Positions 1 through 8,584 of a DNA stretch of 64,000 nt are shown in pieces. The notes beneath the pieces were generated by a model. It made no database searches and was not told where the DNA came from. It saw only the letters and a list, made by a program, of their open reading frames with translations. The position numbers and the translations under genes were made by a program. The DNA comes from CBDBES01 sp965204465 (GTDB lineage Bacteria; Spirochaetota; Leptospiria; Turneriellales; CBDBES01), in NCBI GenBank assembly GCA_965204465.1, contig OZ241995.1, forward strand, positions 496,001 to 560,000. The letters run 5' to 3'. Numbering within the stretch: the first letter of the stretch is position 1; every line of letters starts with the position of its first letter.

Positions 1-771
1 CATGAACTCATGCTTTTGGTAAAAGTAATCTGGTACCGAAACAAGTAATAATATTCCAGTAAGTAATAGCCCTAATTTTAAGGCTATATATCCTATAGAT
101 TGAAGAGAAGAAGAAACATCTAAGGAAGCTAATTTTAAAAGATAAATAAAATCATTGTATATAATCAAATAACTGATAAATCCAAGTAGAATTACTTTTA
201 TGAATGTTTTTACTAAATTGAAACCGACTTGTTTAGAAAATAATACCTTTTTCATGATATTCGTAGCCGTAAATTTAATTCTCGAAAAATCAAAGGCAAG
301 CGGTTTTAAACTGAATAAAAAGCCAAATTGGGCAATATTCCCTACAATTCCCATAACAAATGCTACTAAAAATATAGGACTCAATATCCAGGAAATCTCT
401 TGGGCCAGATATATAAAAAGTGGGGTAAGATTTACCACATTAATTTCAGGTAATTCATGAAAACCGCCTATAAATCTTATCAGCATATTTTGCATGCGGT
501 TTAATAGCCAGCCTGAAAGTAAAAACAAAGTAATAAATGCACCCAGAGTTACCAGAGATCCTGGAATTTCCTGGCTTTTGGGTACACGACCCTTTTCTCT
601 TTCTTTTCTTCTTTTTCTTTCGGTTGGTGGTTCTGTTCTACCTTGGTCTTCTGCAGCAGCGAATAGAATCCATCCGGGGAGCAAATCGCCTTCCCCTGAT
701 GGTAAGATTGGCCTTAATCTCAAAAGAGGGTAATGAATATGATCCAGCCGTCCATTAAAAAATTTCTTCAA
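1..771 (-). CDS. flhB: FlhB, flagellar type III export switch protein, 3' part off the window
   Basis: Partial gene: 257 codons are visible and the frame stays open to the left edge. Reading the minus strand gives a cytoplasmic head with AAEDQGRTEPPTERK followed by EKGRVPKSQEI, the FlhB N-terminal signature, then several hydrophobic segments (for example GAFITLFLLSGWLL and IFLVAFVMGIVG). FlhB sits in the flagellar export gate and switches substrate from rod/hook proteins to filament; its autocleavage NPTH loop would lie beyond the edge. The full protein is usually about 350-380 residues. No in-frame ATG lies near the 5' end; TTG at 769-771 is the best start I can find and is uncertain. The long N-terminal extension ahead of AAEDQG resembles leptospiral FlhB from memory. 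The forward-strand reading frames over this stretch are shadows. Confidence 0.9.
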   Translation of the reverse strand, partial: MKKFFNGRLDHIHYPLLRLRPILPSGEGDLLPGWILFAAAEDQGRTEPPTERKRRKEREKGRVPKSQEIPGSLVTLGAFITLFLLSGWLLNRMQNMLIRFIGGFHELPEINVVNLTPLFIYLAQEISWILSPIFLVAFVMGIVGNIAQFGFLFSLKPLAFDFSRIKFTATNIMKKVLFSKQVGFNLVKTFIKVILLGFISYLIIYNDFIYLLKLASLDVSSSLQSIGYIALKLGLLLTGILLLVSVPDYFYQKHEFM

Positions 772-850
772 GAAGAATAATCTGAAGTAACATTTTAATA
801 AAATAAGACTTTTCAACATAATATGAGACATAATAAAATTATTTCATAAA

Positions 851-879
851 TTGACAAGCACAATTTATGATCATAAAAT
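851..879 (+). promoter_or_regulatory. Sigma70-type promoter for the exported-protein block
   Basis: TTGACA at 851-856 and TAAAAT at 874-879 are separated by exactly 17 bp. The -35 box is consensus and the -10 box is 5/6. It points at the lolA-like gene starting at 1003, leaving a leader of about 115 nt. It lies in the divergent gap next to flhB. Confidence 0.7.
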
Positions 880-1002
880 ACTTGCTTTTTTACATATTAT
901 ATTATAACGTTCCTCTGGGATATGTAAGAAAAGCAGCTAAAAGGCTTGTATACGATGTTAAGCACTCTTGTGTAAAAGAGTTTTGTGAACATCCATTTAG
1001 AA

Positions 1003-1569
1003 ATGAAACTTAAAATAATTTTTATTTTCTTGGGAACATGTAGTGTATCTTTTCATCTAAATGCAGAGGATGTTCTAAAAAAGTTAAAAAATCAAATACC
1101 TGGAATGTATACAAGTTTTTCAGGAAATTTTACCAGTATATCCAGTTCAGGTAAATTAAGCTCAGGTAAAATATACTATCAATATCCGGGTAAATTATAT
1201 CTTAAAAAGTCAGATGGTTCTATAATTGCTACCAACGGCCATTATTTATGGATATTTAAGCCTAAACTTAAATTATGTATCCGACAAGATGTGGATGGTT
1301 TAACAGATGGAATATTCGGCATGCTAAAAGAATATTCAGGCAGTGCCAAAGAAAATGTCTTTGTCTTTGAAAATGAAGAATTAAAAATTCATAGGATCAT
1401 TGTGAGAGTAGAAAACAAAATGCTCAAGAGTATTAAATTAATGAAGCAAGATTCGGAAGATACGATCAGTCTATCTGAAATAGTAGTAGGTTCTGGAATC
1501 AAGGCAAGTCTTTATAATTATAAGCCTCCGGTCGATGCCCAGTTGATCATAAATCCAATGAATAATTAA
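1003..1569 (+). CDS. LolA-like outer-membrane lipoprotein carrier family protein
   Basis: Predicted periplasmic protein of about 188 residues. From ATG at 1003 it begins MKLKIIFIFLGTCSVSFHLNAED, a clear signal peptide; a GTG six codons upstream (985) is possible but only adds residues before the signal. The mature part has the LolA pattern: a short amphipathic N-terminal helix, then beta strands with FSGNF, GKIYYQYPGKLYLK, a GHYLWIFKPK strand and a late LKSIKLMKQD strand. LolA shuttles lipoproteins from the LolCDE complex across the periplasm, which fits the lipoprotein-rich window. It is first in a same-strand run of four exported proteins and follows the 851-879 promoter. Family assignment is good; whether it is the housekeeping LolA or a paralogue cannot be told. 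Confidence 0.7.
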   Translation: MKLKIIFIFLGTCSVSFHLNAEDVLKKLKNQIPGMYTSFSGNFTSISSSGKLSSGKIYYQYPGKLYLKKSDGSIIATNGHYLWIFKPKLKLCIRQDVDGLTDGIFGMLKEYSGSAKENVFVFENEELKIHRIIVRVENKMLKSIKLMKQDSEDTISLSEIVVGSGIKASLYNYKPPVDAQLIINPMNN

Positions 1570-1586
1570 GATCACCAGAAAATAAA

Positions 1587-2843
1587 ATGATCAAAAAATT
1601 ATCTATATTATTTTTTTTATGCACAAACGTGTCCATTATTTCCTCTGAATATTTATTGGTGCCAATGGATGATCATCAAAGAAATCATTTAAGATCGTAT
1701 GGTTTGGTATATAAAGTTATTTCTTCGGGGCAAAAGGCTTCTGTTCTCTTAAACTATAGGGGGGGGGCTTTTTTAATCCCTAAAAATAAAATTTTTATTC
1801 GAATGGCGAATATCATGGGAGTAAGTTGGAGCTTATTTACTCTACGAGAGGAAAAAAAAATAAAAAAGATCATAGAAACTCAAAATATAAATCGGCTTGA
1901 GCTGGAAAAGGCTCCTAAAATTGCCATTTATAAGCCTCCTACTTCAGAACCATGGGATGATGCGGTTACGACCGCCTTGGATTATTCTCAAATACCCTAT
2001 AAGCAATTATGGGACAAAGAAGTTCTTTCTGGAGAGCTATCTAATTATGATTGGCTTCACCTTCATCATGAGGATTTCACTGGACAATATGGTAAATTTT
2101 TTGCCTTTGCTGAAAAAAGACAATGGTATCAAAAAAGACGCCTTGAATTTGAAAAAATGGCCTTATCTCTGGGTATTAGTAAGGTAACCAAGCTTAAAAC
2201 CAAAGTCGCTAAAAAAATACAATCCTATGTTGTAAGTGGTGGTTTTTTATTTGCAATGTGTTCCGCTACAGATTCAATTGATATTGCCCTATCTGCTCAA
2301 GACATTGATATTGTAGATGAAAAATTAGACGGCACTCCTGTCACTCCTGATTTTAATAAAAAATTAAACTTTGATCATACATTTGCTTTTCAAAATTTCG
2401 AGGTTTATCCAGATCCATACGTTTATGAATTTTCAGATATTGATGTTAATGTAGAAAAAGAAAATATTATACAAGATCAGGATTTTTTTAGTCTTTTTGA
2501 ATTTAACGTTCATACTGACCCCATCCCCGCCTTGCTCACTCAAAATCATAGACGCAGGATAAAAGGTTTTTTAGGGCAAACAACTGCATTCCATTTAGAC
2601 AAAATTAAACCAAGAGTATTGATTTTAGGAGAAACTCTTGGAACAAACAGGGTTAAATATATTTATGGAAGCTATAAAAAAGGGTTTTTTAGTTTTTATG
2701 CAGGACATGATCCTGAAGATTATAAGCATCTTGTTGGAGACCCCCCCGTGAATTTGGCATTAAGGAAGAACTCACCCGGTTACAGATTGATTTTAAATAA
2801 TATATTTCTACCAGCAGTAAAGAAAAAGAAAAGAAAAACCTAA
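1587..2843 (+). CDS. Exported protein of the family often labelled 'asparagine synthetase B'
   Basis: 418 residues with a signal peptide (MIKKLSILFFLCTNVSIISS). Right after cleavage comes YLLVPMDDHQRNHLRSYG, then LLNYRGGAFLIP, which I recall as the opening of a family in Bacteroidetes and Leptospira commonly annotated asparagine synthetase B. I see no N-terminal catalytic Cys and no ATP-pyrophosphatase motif, so that label is probably wrong. The middle (WDDAVTTALDYSQIPY, then DWLHLHHEDFTGQYGKF, then GGFLFAMCSATDSIDIAL) looks like a class-I glutamine-amidotransferase-like or DUF4159-like fold, with Cys in FAMCSAT. It starts 18 nt after the lolA-like stop and is probably co-transcribed. Actual function unknown. 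Confidence 0.55.
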   Translation: MIKKLSILFFLCTNVSIISSEYLLVPMDDHQRNHLRSYGLVYKVISSGQKASVLLNYRGGAFLIPKNKIFIRMANIMGVSWSLFTLREEKKIKKIIETQNINRLELEKAPKIAIYKPPTSEPWDDAVTTALDYSQIPYKQLWDKEVLSGELSNYDWLHLHHEDFTGQYGKFFAFAEKRQWYQKRRLEFEKMALSLGISKVTKLKTKVAKKIQSYVVSGGFLFAMCSATDSIDIALSAQDIDIVDEKLDGTPVTPDFNKKLNFDHTFAFQNFEVYPDPYVYEFSDIDVNVEKENIIQDQDFFSLFEFNVHTDPIPALLTQNHRRRIKGFLGQTTAFHLDKIKPRVLILGETLGTNRVKYIYGSYKKGFFSFYAGHDPEDYKHLVGDPPVNLALRKNSPGYRLILNNIFLPAVKKKKRKT

Positions 2844-2909
2844 AAAATATCGATTTATTATTCTCTCAAGAACTCGATACTTAATAATAAGAAGTACCAG
2901 ATCAATATC

Positions 2910-3833
2910 ATGTTGAATACATTTATTAAAACAATCATTATTTTGATTTTTCTTTTCTGCCAGACTGCCTGGGCAGTATCCATTGATCAGGTATTTATTA
3001 ATAGAGCTTTAAAATGGAATCGATATTTTTTAGATTTTATTAATATTTCTGCGTCAAATTTTGGACAGGAAAATCAAATACTCGAATTCCAAAAAGCGAT
3101 TCAGCATGATTTCAATGCACGTTTATGGGCGTTAAAAAATGACTATGATCGTTCTCATAAGGAAATACGCAAGAGTCAGAATGTTTTAAAAAATTTATTC
3201 TATGATATTCTGGGGAATAGATATATTGAAGATACAGAAAGATTATTGAATATCAGCGTTTCAGTCATTCTAAAGGCGCAAGATAAAAATGCAGAGCGAT
3301 ATTTAAAATTAGGATACCGTGAACTAACTATAGCCAGAAAATATTTAACAATTGGATATAATATGAATCGTTTTTTATTTTTTAATAAAATACGATATTA
3401 TCTTGATGGAATAAAGAAAAGTAGAAGAGGAAAGAAACTTGCTTTTTTAGCGCTCATAGAAAGCAAGACTCCTATGGAAGAAAAATCAGAATACAAATCA
3501 CAGACTTTTGAAGAAACCTATATAGAGAAAAATGTAGAAAAAGTTTCTGAATATAACAAGATAAAAGATACTATCGCAAACCTTATGAGCCAGGATTTTT
3601 TAGAAAAAGAACTTGTTGAAGGATCTTCTTTTTTTCTTCATCATGCAGATAATTATTCTATTATTGCAGAAGATAAAAAATCAGTGCAGCTTGAATCAAT
3701 AGAAACTCTATCAACAGAAATGATGAACCTTAAAGAAAAGCAATCCATTTCACCAGATAATTCAGAAAATGGATCAGATGACCCTCAATTTGAGGATGAA
3801 CCCAGACCAAGTGATACTACAGGAGGACAATAA
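2910..3833 (+). CDS. Exported protein of unknown function
   Basis: 307 residues. A signal peptide ends near TAWA (residue 22). The mature protein is largely helical and charged, with a probable coiled coil around residues 50-180, and ends in an acidic, Pro/Asp-rich tail (DDPQFEDEPRPSDTTGG). I recognise no family. Its stop codon abuts the ATG of the next gene and an AGGAGG ribosome-binding site for that gene lies inside its last codons, so the two are almost certainly translated together. The 66-nt gap from the preceding gene has no obvious terminator. Confidence 0.6.
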   Translation: MLNTFIKTIIILIFLFCQTAWAVSIDQVFINRALKWNRYFLDFINISASNFGQENQILEFQKAIQHDFNARLWALKNDYDRSHKEIRKSQNVLKNLFYDILGNRYIEDTERLLNISVSVILKAQDKNAERYLKLGYRELTIARKYLTIGYNMNRFLFFNKIRYYLDGIKKSRRGKKLAFLALIESKTPMEEKSEYKSQTFEETYIEKNVEKVSEYNKIKDTIANLMSQDFLEKELVEGSSFFLHHADNYSIIAEDKKSVQLESIETLSTEMMNLKEKQSISPDNSENGSDDPQFEDEPRPSDTTGGQ

Positions 3834-4418
3834 ATGAATTTTCGTATAAAAAGTCAAATTTTTTCATTACTATTTATGGTTTACTTTGTAGACCAATTAC
3901 ACGCTACCAAGAATTTTAAAAATTACCAGGAAAAAACAGAAACAAGACTAAAACTGATCAAAATGATCTATGATAAATATCCATTACAAGATGGATCAAG
4001 TACTGCAAAGAAGCTACAAAAAAATTGGAATGATCTTCTCTATAGCTATGAAAATAATTCCTCTGCAAAAGAGAAGGCTAAAATATTTGGCCTCGTTAAG
4101 GATCAATATACAAGGGTGAAAAAATTCATTCATTATCTTTGTGGACATCTTGAAAAATACAGTGAATACATTATAAATGAATTCGGAAACGATCCCAGAA
4201 AAAAGAATTTAGACCTTTTTCAAAAAGACATTTATCATAATAGTTATCAAGTGGCTAAACAGGAAATCCATAGAGCCAAAGTGGCTTTAAGGAAGGGGCA
4301 GTATTATTATAGTGCACATTTATTTCATAGAGGAGTTAGAATACTGGCAAGAACGTACAAAAAAATAGAATGGGAGACTCCCGCTGTATACATAAAAATA
4401 GCCGATATTGCTAAATAA
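3834..4418 (+). CDS. Small exported helical protein of unknown function
   Basis: 194 residues with a signal peptide (MNFRIKSQIFSLLFMVYFVDQLHA). The rest is helical and strongly basic, with Lys/Tyr-rich helices (for example DLFQKDIYHNSYQVAKQEIHRAKVALRKGQ, written here only as a region near residues 128-160). No family recognised. The start at 3834 is fixed by the strong AGGAGG just upstream and by the end-to-start junction with the preceding gene. Last gene of the exported block; it runs into the convergent receiver gene 3 nt downstream. Confidence 0.6.
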   Translation: MNFRIKSQIFSLLFMVYFVDQLHATKNFKNYQEKTETRLKLIKMIYDKYPLQDGSSTAKKLQKNWNDLLYSYENNSSAKEKAKIFGLVKDQYTRVKKFIHYLCGHLEKYSEYIINEFGNDPRKKNLDLFQKDIYHNSYQVAKQEIHRAKVALRKGQYYYSAHLFHRGVRILARTYKKIEWETPAVYIKIADIAK

Positions 4419-4420
4419 GA

Positions 4421-4774
4421 TCAATATCTATCCAATACCTCTAAAAAATGAAAAGAATCAAATGGTTTAATGATAAAATCTTTTGCTCCTAAAGACATTG
4501 CCTTAACGATCAATTTTTTTTGGCCTACAGCACTAACAATGATCACATTCGCATTCGGATCAATTTTCATGATCTCTTCTAAGGTACTAAGGCCACCTTG
4601 CTGTGGCATACACATATCAAGGGTGACTATATCAGGATTGATCTTTTTGTATAGATCAATTCCTTCTTCTCCATTTTTCGCTTCTGCTGCAATAATGTAG
4701 GGATGCTCTTCTAAAATATATCTTATACGCAATCTTATTACGGGCGCATCATCAATGATCATAATTTTTTTCAT
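4421..4774 (-). CDS. CheY-like single-domain response regulator
   Basis: A stand-alone receiver domain of 117 residues. The start is ATG at 4772-4774, preceded by GGGGGA at good spacing; a longer frame reaching 4957 exists but its extra 61 residues do not look like protein. Receiver landmarks are complete: acidic pair IIDD (residues 8-9), phospho-acceptor Asp53 in VTLDMCMP, the switch Ser in IIVSAVG, and the conserved Lys in FIIKPF. No output domain follows, so it acts by protein contact, as CheY or Spo0F types do. No histidine kinase lies nearby, so its partner cannot be named. Confidence 0.85.
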   Translation of the reverse strand: MKKIMIIDDAPVIRLRIRYILEEHPYIIAAEAKNGEEGIDLYKKINPDIVTLDMCMPQQGGLSTLEEIMKIDPNANVIIVSAVGQKKLIVKAMSLGAKDFIIKPFDSFHFLEVLDRY

Positions 4775-5029
4775 AATCCCCCAAACAATGGACACAAATA
4801 GCGTGTAATGAATAAAAAAAAGGAATGATCTTTCAGAAGCATAATATTCCTCTGGAAAACTATCGATCGAAAGACAACCATAGAAGGTTTTGATCCTTTT
4901 CTCTATTCTAAGAAATGGAAAATAAAAATTACTATATGCTATTATGTATGGCCCCAAGAGTTTAAAATCTAATATAATGTAAAGAAAAAAATAGTTGACT
5001 TCCCTTCTAGATGATAAAGTTTATCTTTA

Positions 5030-5341
5030 ATGGAAGCAATTTTAGACATTCAAAGCAAACAATATAAAGTTAAAAACGACCAAATATTATATGTAGATAA
5101 ATTACCAGACAAAGTTGGCAGCGAAGTTTCTCTTTCTAATATTCTATGTATTTATGAGGGTGGTAAGATTCAAATAGGGAATCCTTATTTAAAAAAAGCA
5201 AGCGTTACGGCAAAGATATTAGAAGAAATAAGAGGGCCTAAAATAAAAGGATTTAAATATAAAAAACGTAAAAATTACAGACGTTCATGGGGGCATAGGC
5301 AAAATTATTATAAATTACAGATAAAGTCAATTTCTATTTGA
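5030..5341 (+). CDS. rplU: 50S ribosomal protein L21
   Basis: 103 residues, the usual L21 length. It has DIQSKQYKVKNDQILYVDKL at the start, a VSLSNIL strand, and the basic C-terminal RNA-binding tail with IKGFKYKKRKNYRRSWGHRQ, matching L21's KxKRRKxYRRxxGHRQ signature. L21 is a large-subunit protein bound to 23S rRNA. In most bacteria rplU is followed by rpmA (L27) and often obg; here the next gene is an exported DUF4340-like protein and neither rpmA nor obg is in the window. Confidence 0.95.
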   Translation: MEAILDIQSKQYKVKNDQILYVDKLPDKVGSEVSLSNILCIYEGGKIQIGNPYLKKASVTAKILEEIRGPKIKGFKYKKRKNYRRSWGHRQNYYKLQIKSISI

Positions 5342-5398
5342 ATTAAAAAACTTTTCATATTGTGTTTATTTAAAACCCTTAGTTTTCTTTAAGAAGAA

Positions 5399-6580
5399 AT
5401 GAAGAAGTCTCATTTTATTTCTATTTCCATTCTAGTTAGTTTGATACTATTGATCACTTTTGTGCCAAAGGCACCTGAAGAAAATGATTCTTTCGTACTA
5501 TTTAATTATGATATAAACGACATCCTTGAAATTGAATTTAAGAGTGAAAAAATACATTATAAATTATGGCATACCCCAGATCATTATGCCAAAGATGGAT
5601 TTTTATGGAAGGTAAAAATATTAGAAGAAAAAGGATCCATGTATGATTTTTATGGTAATGATAATGTTAAGAGCTTATTCGACAGTGTAAAAAATCTAAA
5701 ATATACAAACATAATTGAAAATAATTCTAAGAAACATGAGGAATATGGTTTATTGGGCTGTAAATCCTCTATTTCTTTTAAAACAAGAGAAGAAGAAAAA
5801 AGAAAATTAATATGTATGGGAAGCAAAAAATATGGTGAAATGAAACAATATATTTGGCTCAAAGGAACAAAAAACATTCATATCATCGATCCTTTCTCCA
5901 TTAGCTCCTTTTTTGATAATAATATTGACTCTTTAATAGATAAAAAGGTAACCCATATTAATGTAGAGAAATATGATGGTGAAATACGAATTGAATTGGA
6001 AAATTCACTTTCTTCTGAATTCCCTTTGATATTCAAGAATACAAATGGAAAATTTAAAATAGCGATTTCAAAGAGCACTAATAAATGGGAAATTGATAAA
6101 TTGAGAAATATACCCACTAAGGTTCTATATAGATTTTTTTCTTTTCTCCTTGATTTTAGGTTATCTTACGTTTTAGCAGAAGAAGTTCCTAAAGAAATAC
6201 AAGAAATGAAACAAGTCATAAACCCTTTGATGAATATTTCTTTTTTCACTGTAAAAAACAACGATATAAAAGAAGTAGGAAATTATAAAATATTAAAAAA
6301 TCAAATAAAAAAGAAATGGAAGATCATACCTGGGGATAAAAAAGATACGAATAAAATATCTGATACAGCCCTTTTAATATCAAGCTATCAAAATGGATTA
6401 TATGAAAAAAGTGAATTGGAAAACTTTAAAAGGAGTTTAAAATCAATTGAGAACATCCTGGATAATGCAGAAAAAAATAAGGCTATACTAAGAAATCAAA
6501 AATCCGTAACGGATAAGAAAAAAGAAAGCAAACAGCCTCAAATCCATGATCATAGTATGCATGACCATAGCATGCATTAA
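5399..6580 (+). CDS. Membrane-anchored DUF4340-like protein with His-rich tail
   Basis: 393 residues. One N-terminal membrane segment (ISISILVSLILLITFV) anchors a periplasmic domain that resembles DUF4340, a family usually encoded beside Gld-type ABC transporter genes: an opening strand on the local environment of a substrate (ILEIEFKSEKIHYKLW), GFLWKVKILEEKG, a VKSLFDSVKNLKYTNII helix and EEYGLLG. No ABC genes lie beside it. The last residues carry HDHSMHDHSMH, a likely metal-binding tail not typical of the family. The start at 5399 is preceded by AAGAAG. Assignment to DUF4340 is by pattern only. Confidence 0.5.
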   Translation: MKKSHFISISILVSLILLITFVPKAPEENDSFVLFNYDINDILEIEFKSEKIHYKLWHTPDHYAKDGFLWKVKILEEKGSMYDFYGNDNVKSLFDSVKNLKYTNIIENNSKKHEEYGLLGCKSSISFKTREEEKRKLICMGSKKYGEMKQYIWLKGTKNIHIIDPFSISSFFDNNIDSLIDKKVTHINVEKYDGEIRIELENSLSSEFPLIFKNTNGKFKIAISKSTNKWEIDKLRNIPTKVLYRFFSFLLDFRLSYVLAEEVPKEIQEMKQVINPLMNISFFTVKNNDIKEVGNYKILKNQIKKKWKIIPGDKKDTNKISDTALLISSYQNGLYEKSELENFKRSLKSIENILDNAEKNKAILRNQKSVTDKKKESKQPQIHDHSMHDHSMH

Positions 6581-6607
6581 GTTTATCTATTTTCACTCAT
6601 ATCACAG

Positions 6608-7078
6608 TTATTGATCTTGACTCGTGATCTGTTGTACTTTTCTTTCTCTATATTCTTTGATCTTTTGCTTTAGTTCTTGCCTCTCAAAACTCAATATCTG
6701 CACAGCAAACAGAGCAGCATTGATAGCCCCTGCTTTCCCTATCGCGAAGGTGGCCACCGGAGTACCAGAAGGCATCTGAACTGTAGAAAGTAGAGAATCT
6801 AATCCTCCTAAGGACCAGGCAGACAAGGGAACTCCTAAAACAGGTTGAACGACATACGAAGCAATCACACCCGCTAAATGAGCCGCCCCCCCAGCTCCAG
6901 CGATAAAGACTTTTATTCCCTTCTCTTGGGATTTCTCTAAATATTCTCTTAATTGATCTGGTGTACGATGCGCAGACAATACTTTTAATTCATAATCTAT
7001 ACCAAAATCTTTTAGCGTATTCCCTGCATTGATCATGACATCCCAATCTGATTTGCTACCCATTATAATACTGATCAT
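6608..7078 (-). CDS. purE: PurE, N5-carboxyaminoimidazole ribonucleotide mutase
   Basis: About 156 residues from ATG at 7076-7078 (MISIIMGSKSDWDVM), preceded by AGAGG; a further in-frame start ten codons upstream would overlap the neighbouring gene and is less likely. PurE converts N5-CAIR to CAIR in purine synthesis, normally with PurK, which is not in the window. Signature residues are present: GSKSDW, LSAHRTPD, and GAGGAAHLAGV. It begins one nucleotide after the stop of the upstream phosphoribosyltransferase-like gene, so the pair is an operon. Confidence 0.95.
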   Translation of the reverse strand: MISIIMGSKSDWDVMINAGNTLKDFGIDYELKVLSAHRTPDQLREYLEKSQEKGIKVFIAGAGGAAHLAGVIASYVVQPVLGVPLSAWSLGGLDSLLSTVQMPSGTPVATFAIGKAGAINAALFAVQILSFERQELKQKIKEYRERKVQQITSQDQ

Positions 7079-7079
7079 A

Positions 7080-8333
7080 TTAACCTCTGTAATTACTTGC
7101 CCAGTCAAAGGCTTTTTGTAAGCCAGACAAGGTCAATTTAATTCTTCGATCGAATACTAAATTATTGCTCGAACCTTGGGTCAAGTATTTTTCAATTTTT
7201 TCTTTATTTATATGAATATTTGTTGTATGTCTACCGTCTGGATGTGGCTTTTCATTCAGATCCGCAAGTGAATATTCAAAAGAATTTCTCTTATAATTGC
7301 CATCCTTCTGCAAAACAGAACAATAAATTTCCACTGGCTTTGCTAAAGAAAAAGCCAAAGAACCTTCTCTTCCTTTTCGGATTACAATATTTATCGGATA
7401 GCCTGCATTTTCCCCTAAGTATAACATTTTTGAAGAAAATGCTTCATGGAATGCGGAAGATATATTTATATCTGCTTTTACAATATTGGGAAATTTCTCT
7501 AAAGTTGCCATAAAGGGTCTCTTTATAATTTTCTTTCTTAAACCAACCCAGTGTTGCCATGCATTAGAGAATCGTCCCAGATCAAGGTAATTACCATAGT
7601 CAGATTCTTTTATTTCAGAATATGATCTTATGAAATGGCCATTCAAAGCAGAGGCTAATTTTTTTAAATTTATATCATGTTTTGGACCACTCGAATCGCC
7701 CACAATAGACACAACCCTATATCCTTTTCCAGCAAAATAATTAGCAATCAAAGGGGTGATCAAATAGTTTCGATTCACACCATCAAACGGTTCTGATAAT
7801 TGAATGATCTTTGATTTTTCTTTTCCATGTATGCCATCAGAATCAAAACGGATCGTCTTCATGAAAGCATTATATAAACCAGCATATTCTGAGTCACTTG
7901 CATATCTGACTCTTAAATAAACAGCTCCTATAGATCTGGCGCAGTCATCATTGATAGAAGACGATTTTACATCAAAAAAATAATCCCCCATTGTTTCTGC
8001 TTGAGAAATGGTCAAATATTCTCCTCTAACGATCTTCTTAAGTAATTTAGATATTTCAATAGGTATCCCAGGAGATAAATAATCCACTAAATTTTCGGAG
8101 TTTTTAAAGCAATTAGAAGAATAAAGTTTTTTTAATTTTGATTCAGAATCTGAAAATCCTTTATAAAAAAGAGCGCTTAAAAAAGCGGTTTTCTGGACTG
8201 GATCAACAGAGTTATTTTGTATATCTTCCAAAATTCTTTCAGATAAGTCCATAGGAAGATCCCGGCTACCAAATTTACCGATGCTCGCCAATTGAATCCC
8301 CTGTACGATAGAAGATATATTAGATACTTTCAT
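7080..8333 (-). CDS. Glycosyltransferase family 3 / TrpD-like phosphoribosyltransferase homologue
   Basis: 417 residues from ATG at 8331-8333. The N-terminal helical part (VRGEYLTISQAETMGDYF) matches the Glycos_trans_3N helical bundle of anthranilate phosphoribosyltransferases and nucleoside phosphorylases, followed by the alpha/beta domain with GVNRNYLITPLIANYFAGKG and VSIVGDSSGPKHDINL. The usual TrpD glycine loop (GTGGD) is replaced by VGDSSGPKHD, so true TrpD activity is doubtful; the protein is closer to TrpD2/YbiB-type homologues. It is translationally adjacent to purE, suggesting a link to nucleotide metabolism rather than tryptophan synthesis. No trp genes are present. Confidence 0.6.
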   Translation of the reverse strand: MKVSNISSIVQGIQLASIGKFGSRDLPMDLSERILEDIQNNSVDPVQKTAFLSALFYKGFSDSESKLKKLYSSNCFKNSENLVDYLSPGIPIEISKLLKKIVRGEYLTISQAETMGDYFFDVKSSSINDDCARSIGAVYLRVRYASDSEYAGLYNAFMKTIRFDSDGIHGKEKSKIIQLSEPFDGVNRNYLITPLIANYFAGKGYRVVSIVGDSSGPKHDINLKKLASALNGHFIRSYSEIKESDYGNYLDLGRFSNAWQHWVGLRKKIIKRPFMATLEKFPNIVKADINISSAFHEAFSSKMLYLGENAGYPINIVIRKGREGSLAFSLAKPVEIYCSVLQKDGNYKRNSFEYSLADLNEKPHPDGRHTTNIHINKEKIEKYLTQGSSNNLVFDRRIKLTLSGLQKAFDWASNYRG

Positions 8334-8584
8334 TTTATAGGGATAACTATTTTATGTGTTTATATATTATTCCTTTTTTATTTCTGAGTAATATTTAATT
8401 GATCGTGTTGTGTAAAGTCCAAAAAATTTGAGATATAGTCGTTTTTGGTCTAAATGTGAACACTCCTTATCTATGGTCCCAAGTGTCCACTTTATGGGGT
8501 AAGGTCACCATGCTATTAGAATGGCATTCTAATATAGTTCTCAAAGAAGTACTGTAGTAAGAAGAAAAAAATTATATTGATCCA
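8334..8584. other. Gap with transposon-like remnant and operator-like palindrome
   Basis: No gene seen. Around 8481-8508 lies AGTGTCCACTTTA followed by GGGGTAAGGTCA; nearly the same string recurs at 40172-40200, so it is probably the end of a lost mobile element. A perfect palindrome occupies 8514-8534. The right part (from about 8520) is the left limit of the tandem duplication whose second copy begins near 10346. Confidence 0.5.
8514..8534. promoter_or_regulatory. Perfect palindrome, member of the 15-bp operator-like family
   Basis: Two 10-bp arms (TATTAGAATG and its complement) around a single central G. The core TAGAATGGCATTCTA (8517-8531) is the best-formed of twelve related sites in the window. 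It lies just past the 3' end of the beta-propeller lipoprotein gene. Confidence 0.5.

Noticed and set aside
200..758. Forward-strand reading frames at the left edge
   Set aside because: They lie opposite a clear flhB reading frame on the minus strand and look like its shadow.
4775..4957. 61-residue N-terminal extension of the receiver protein
   Set aside because: The internal ATG at 4774 has a good ribosome-binding site and starts exactly at the receiver fold; the extension has no counterpart in CheY-like proteins.
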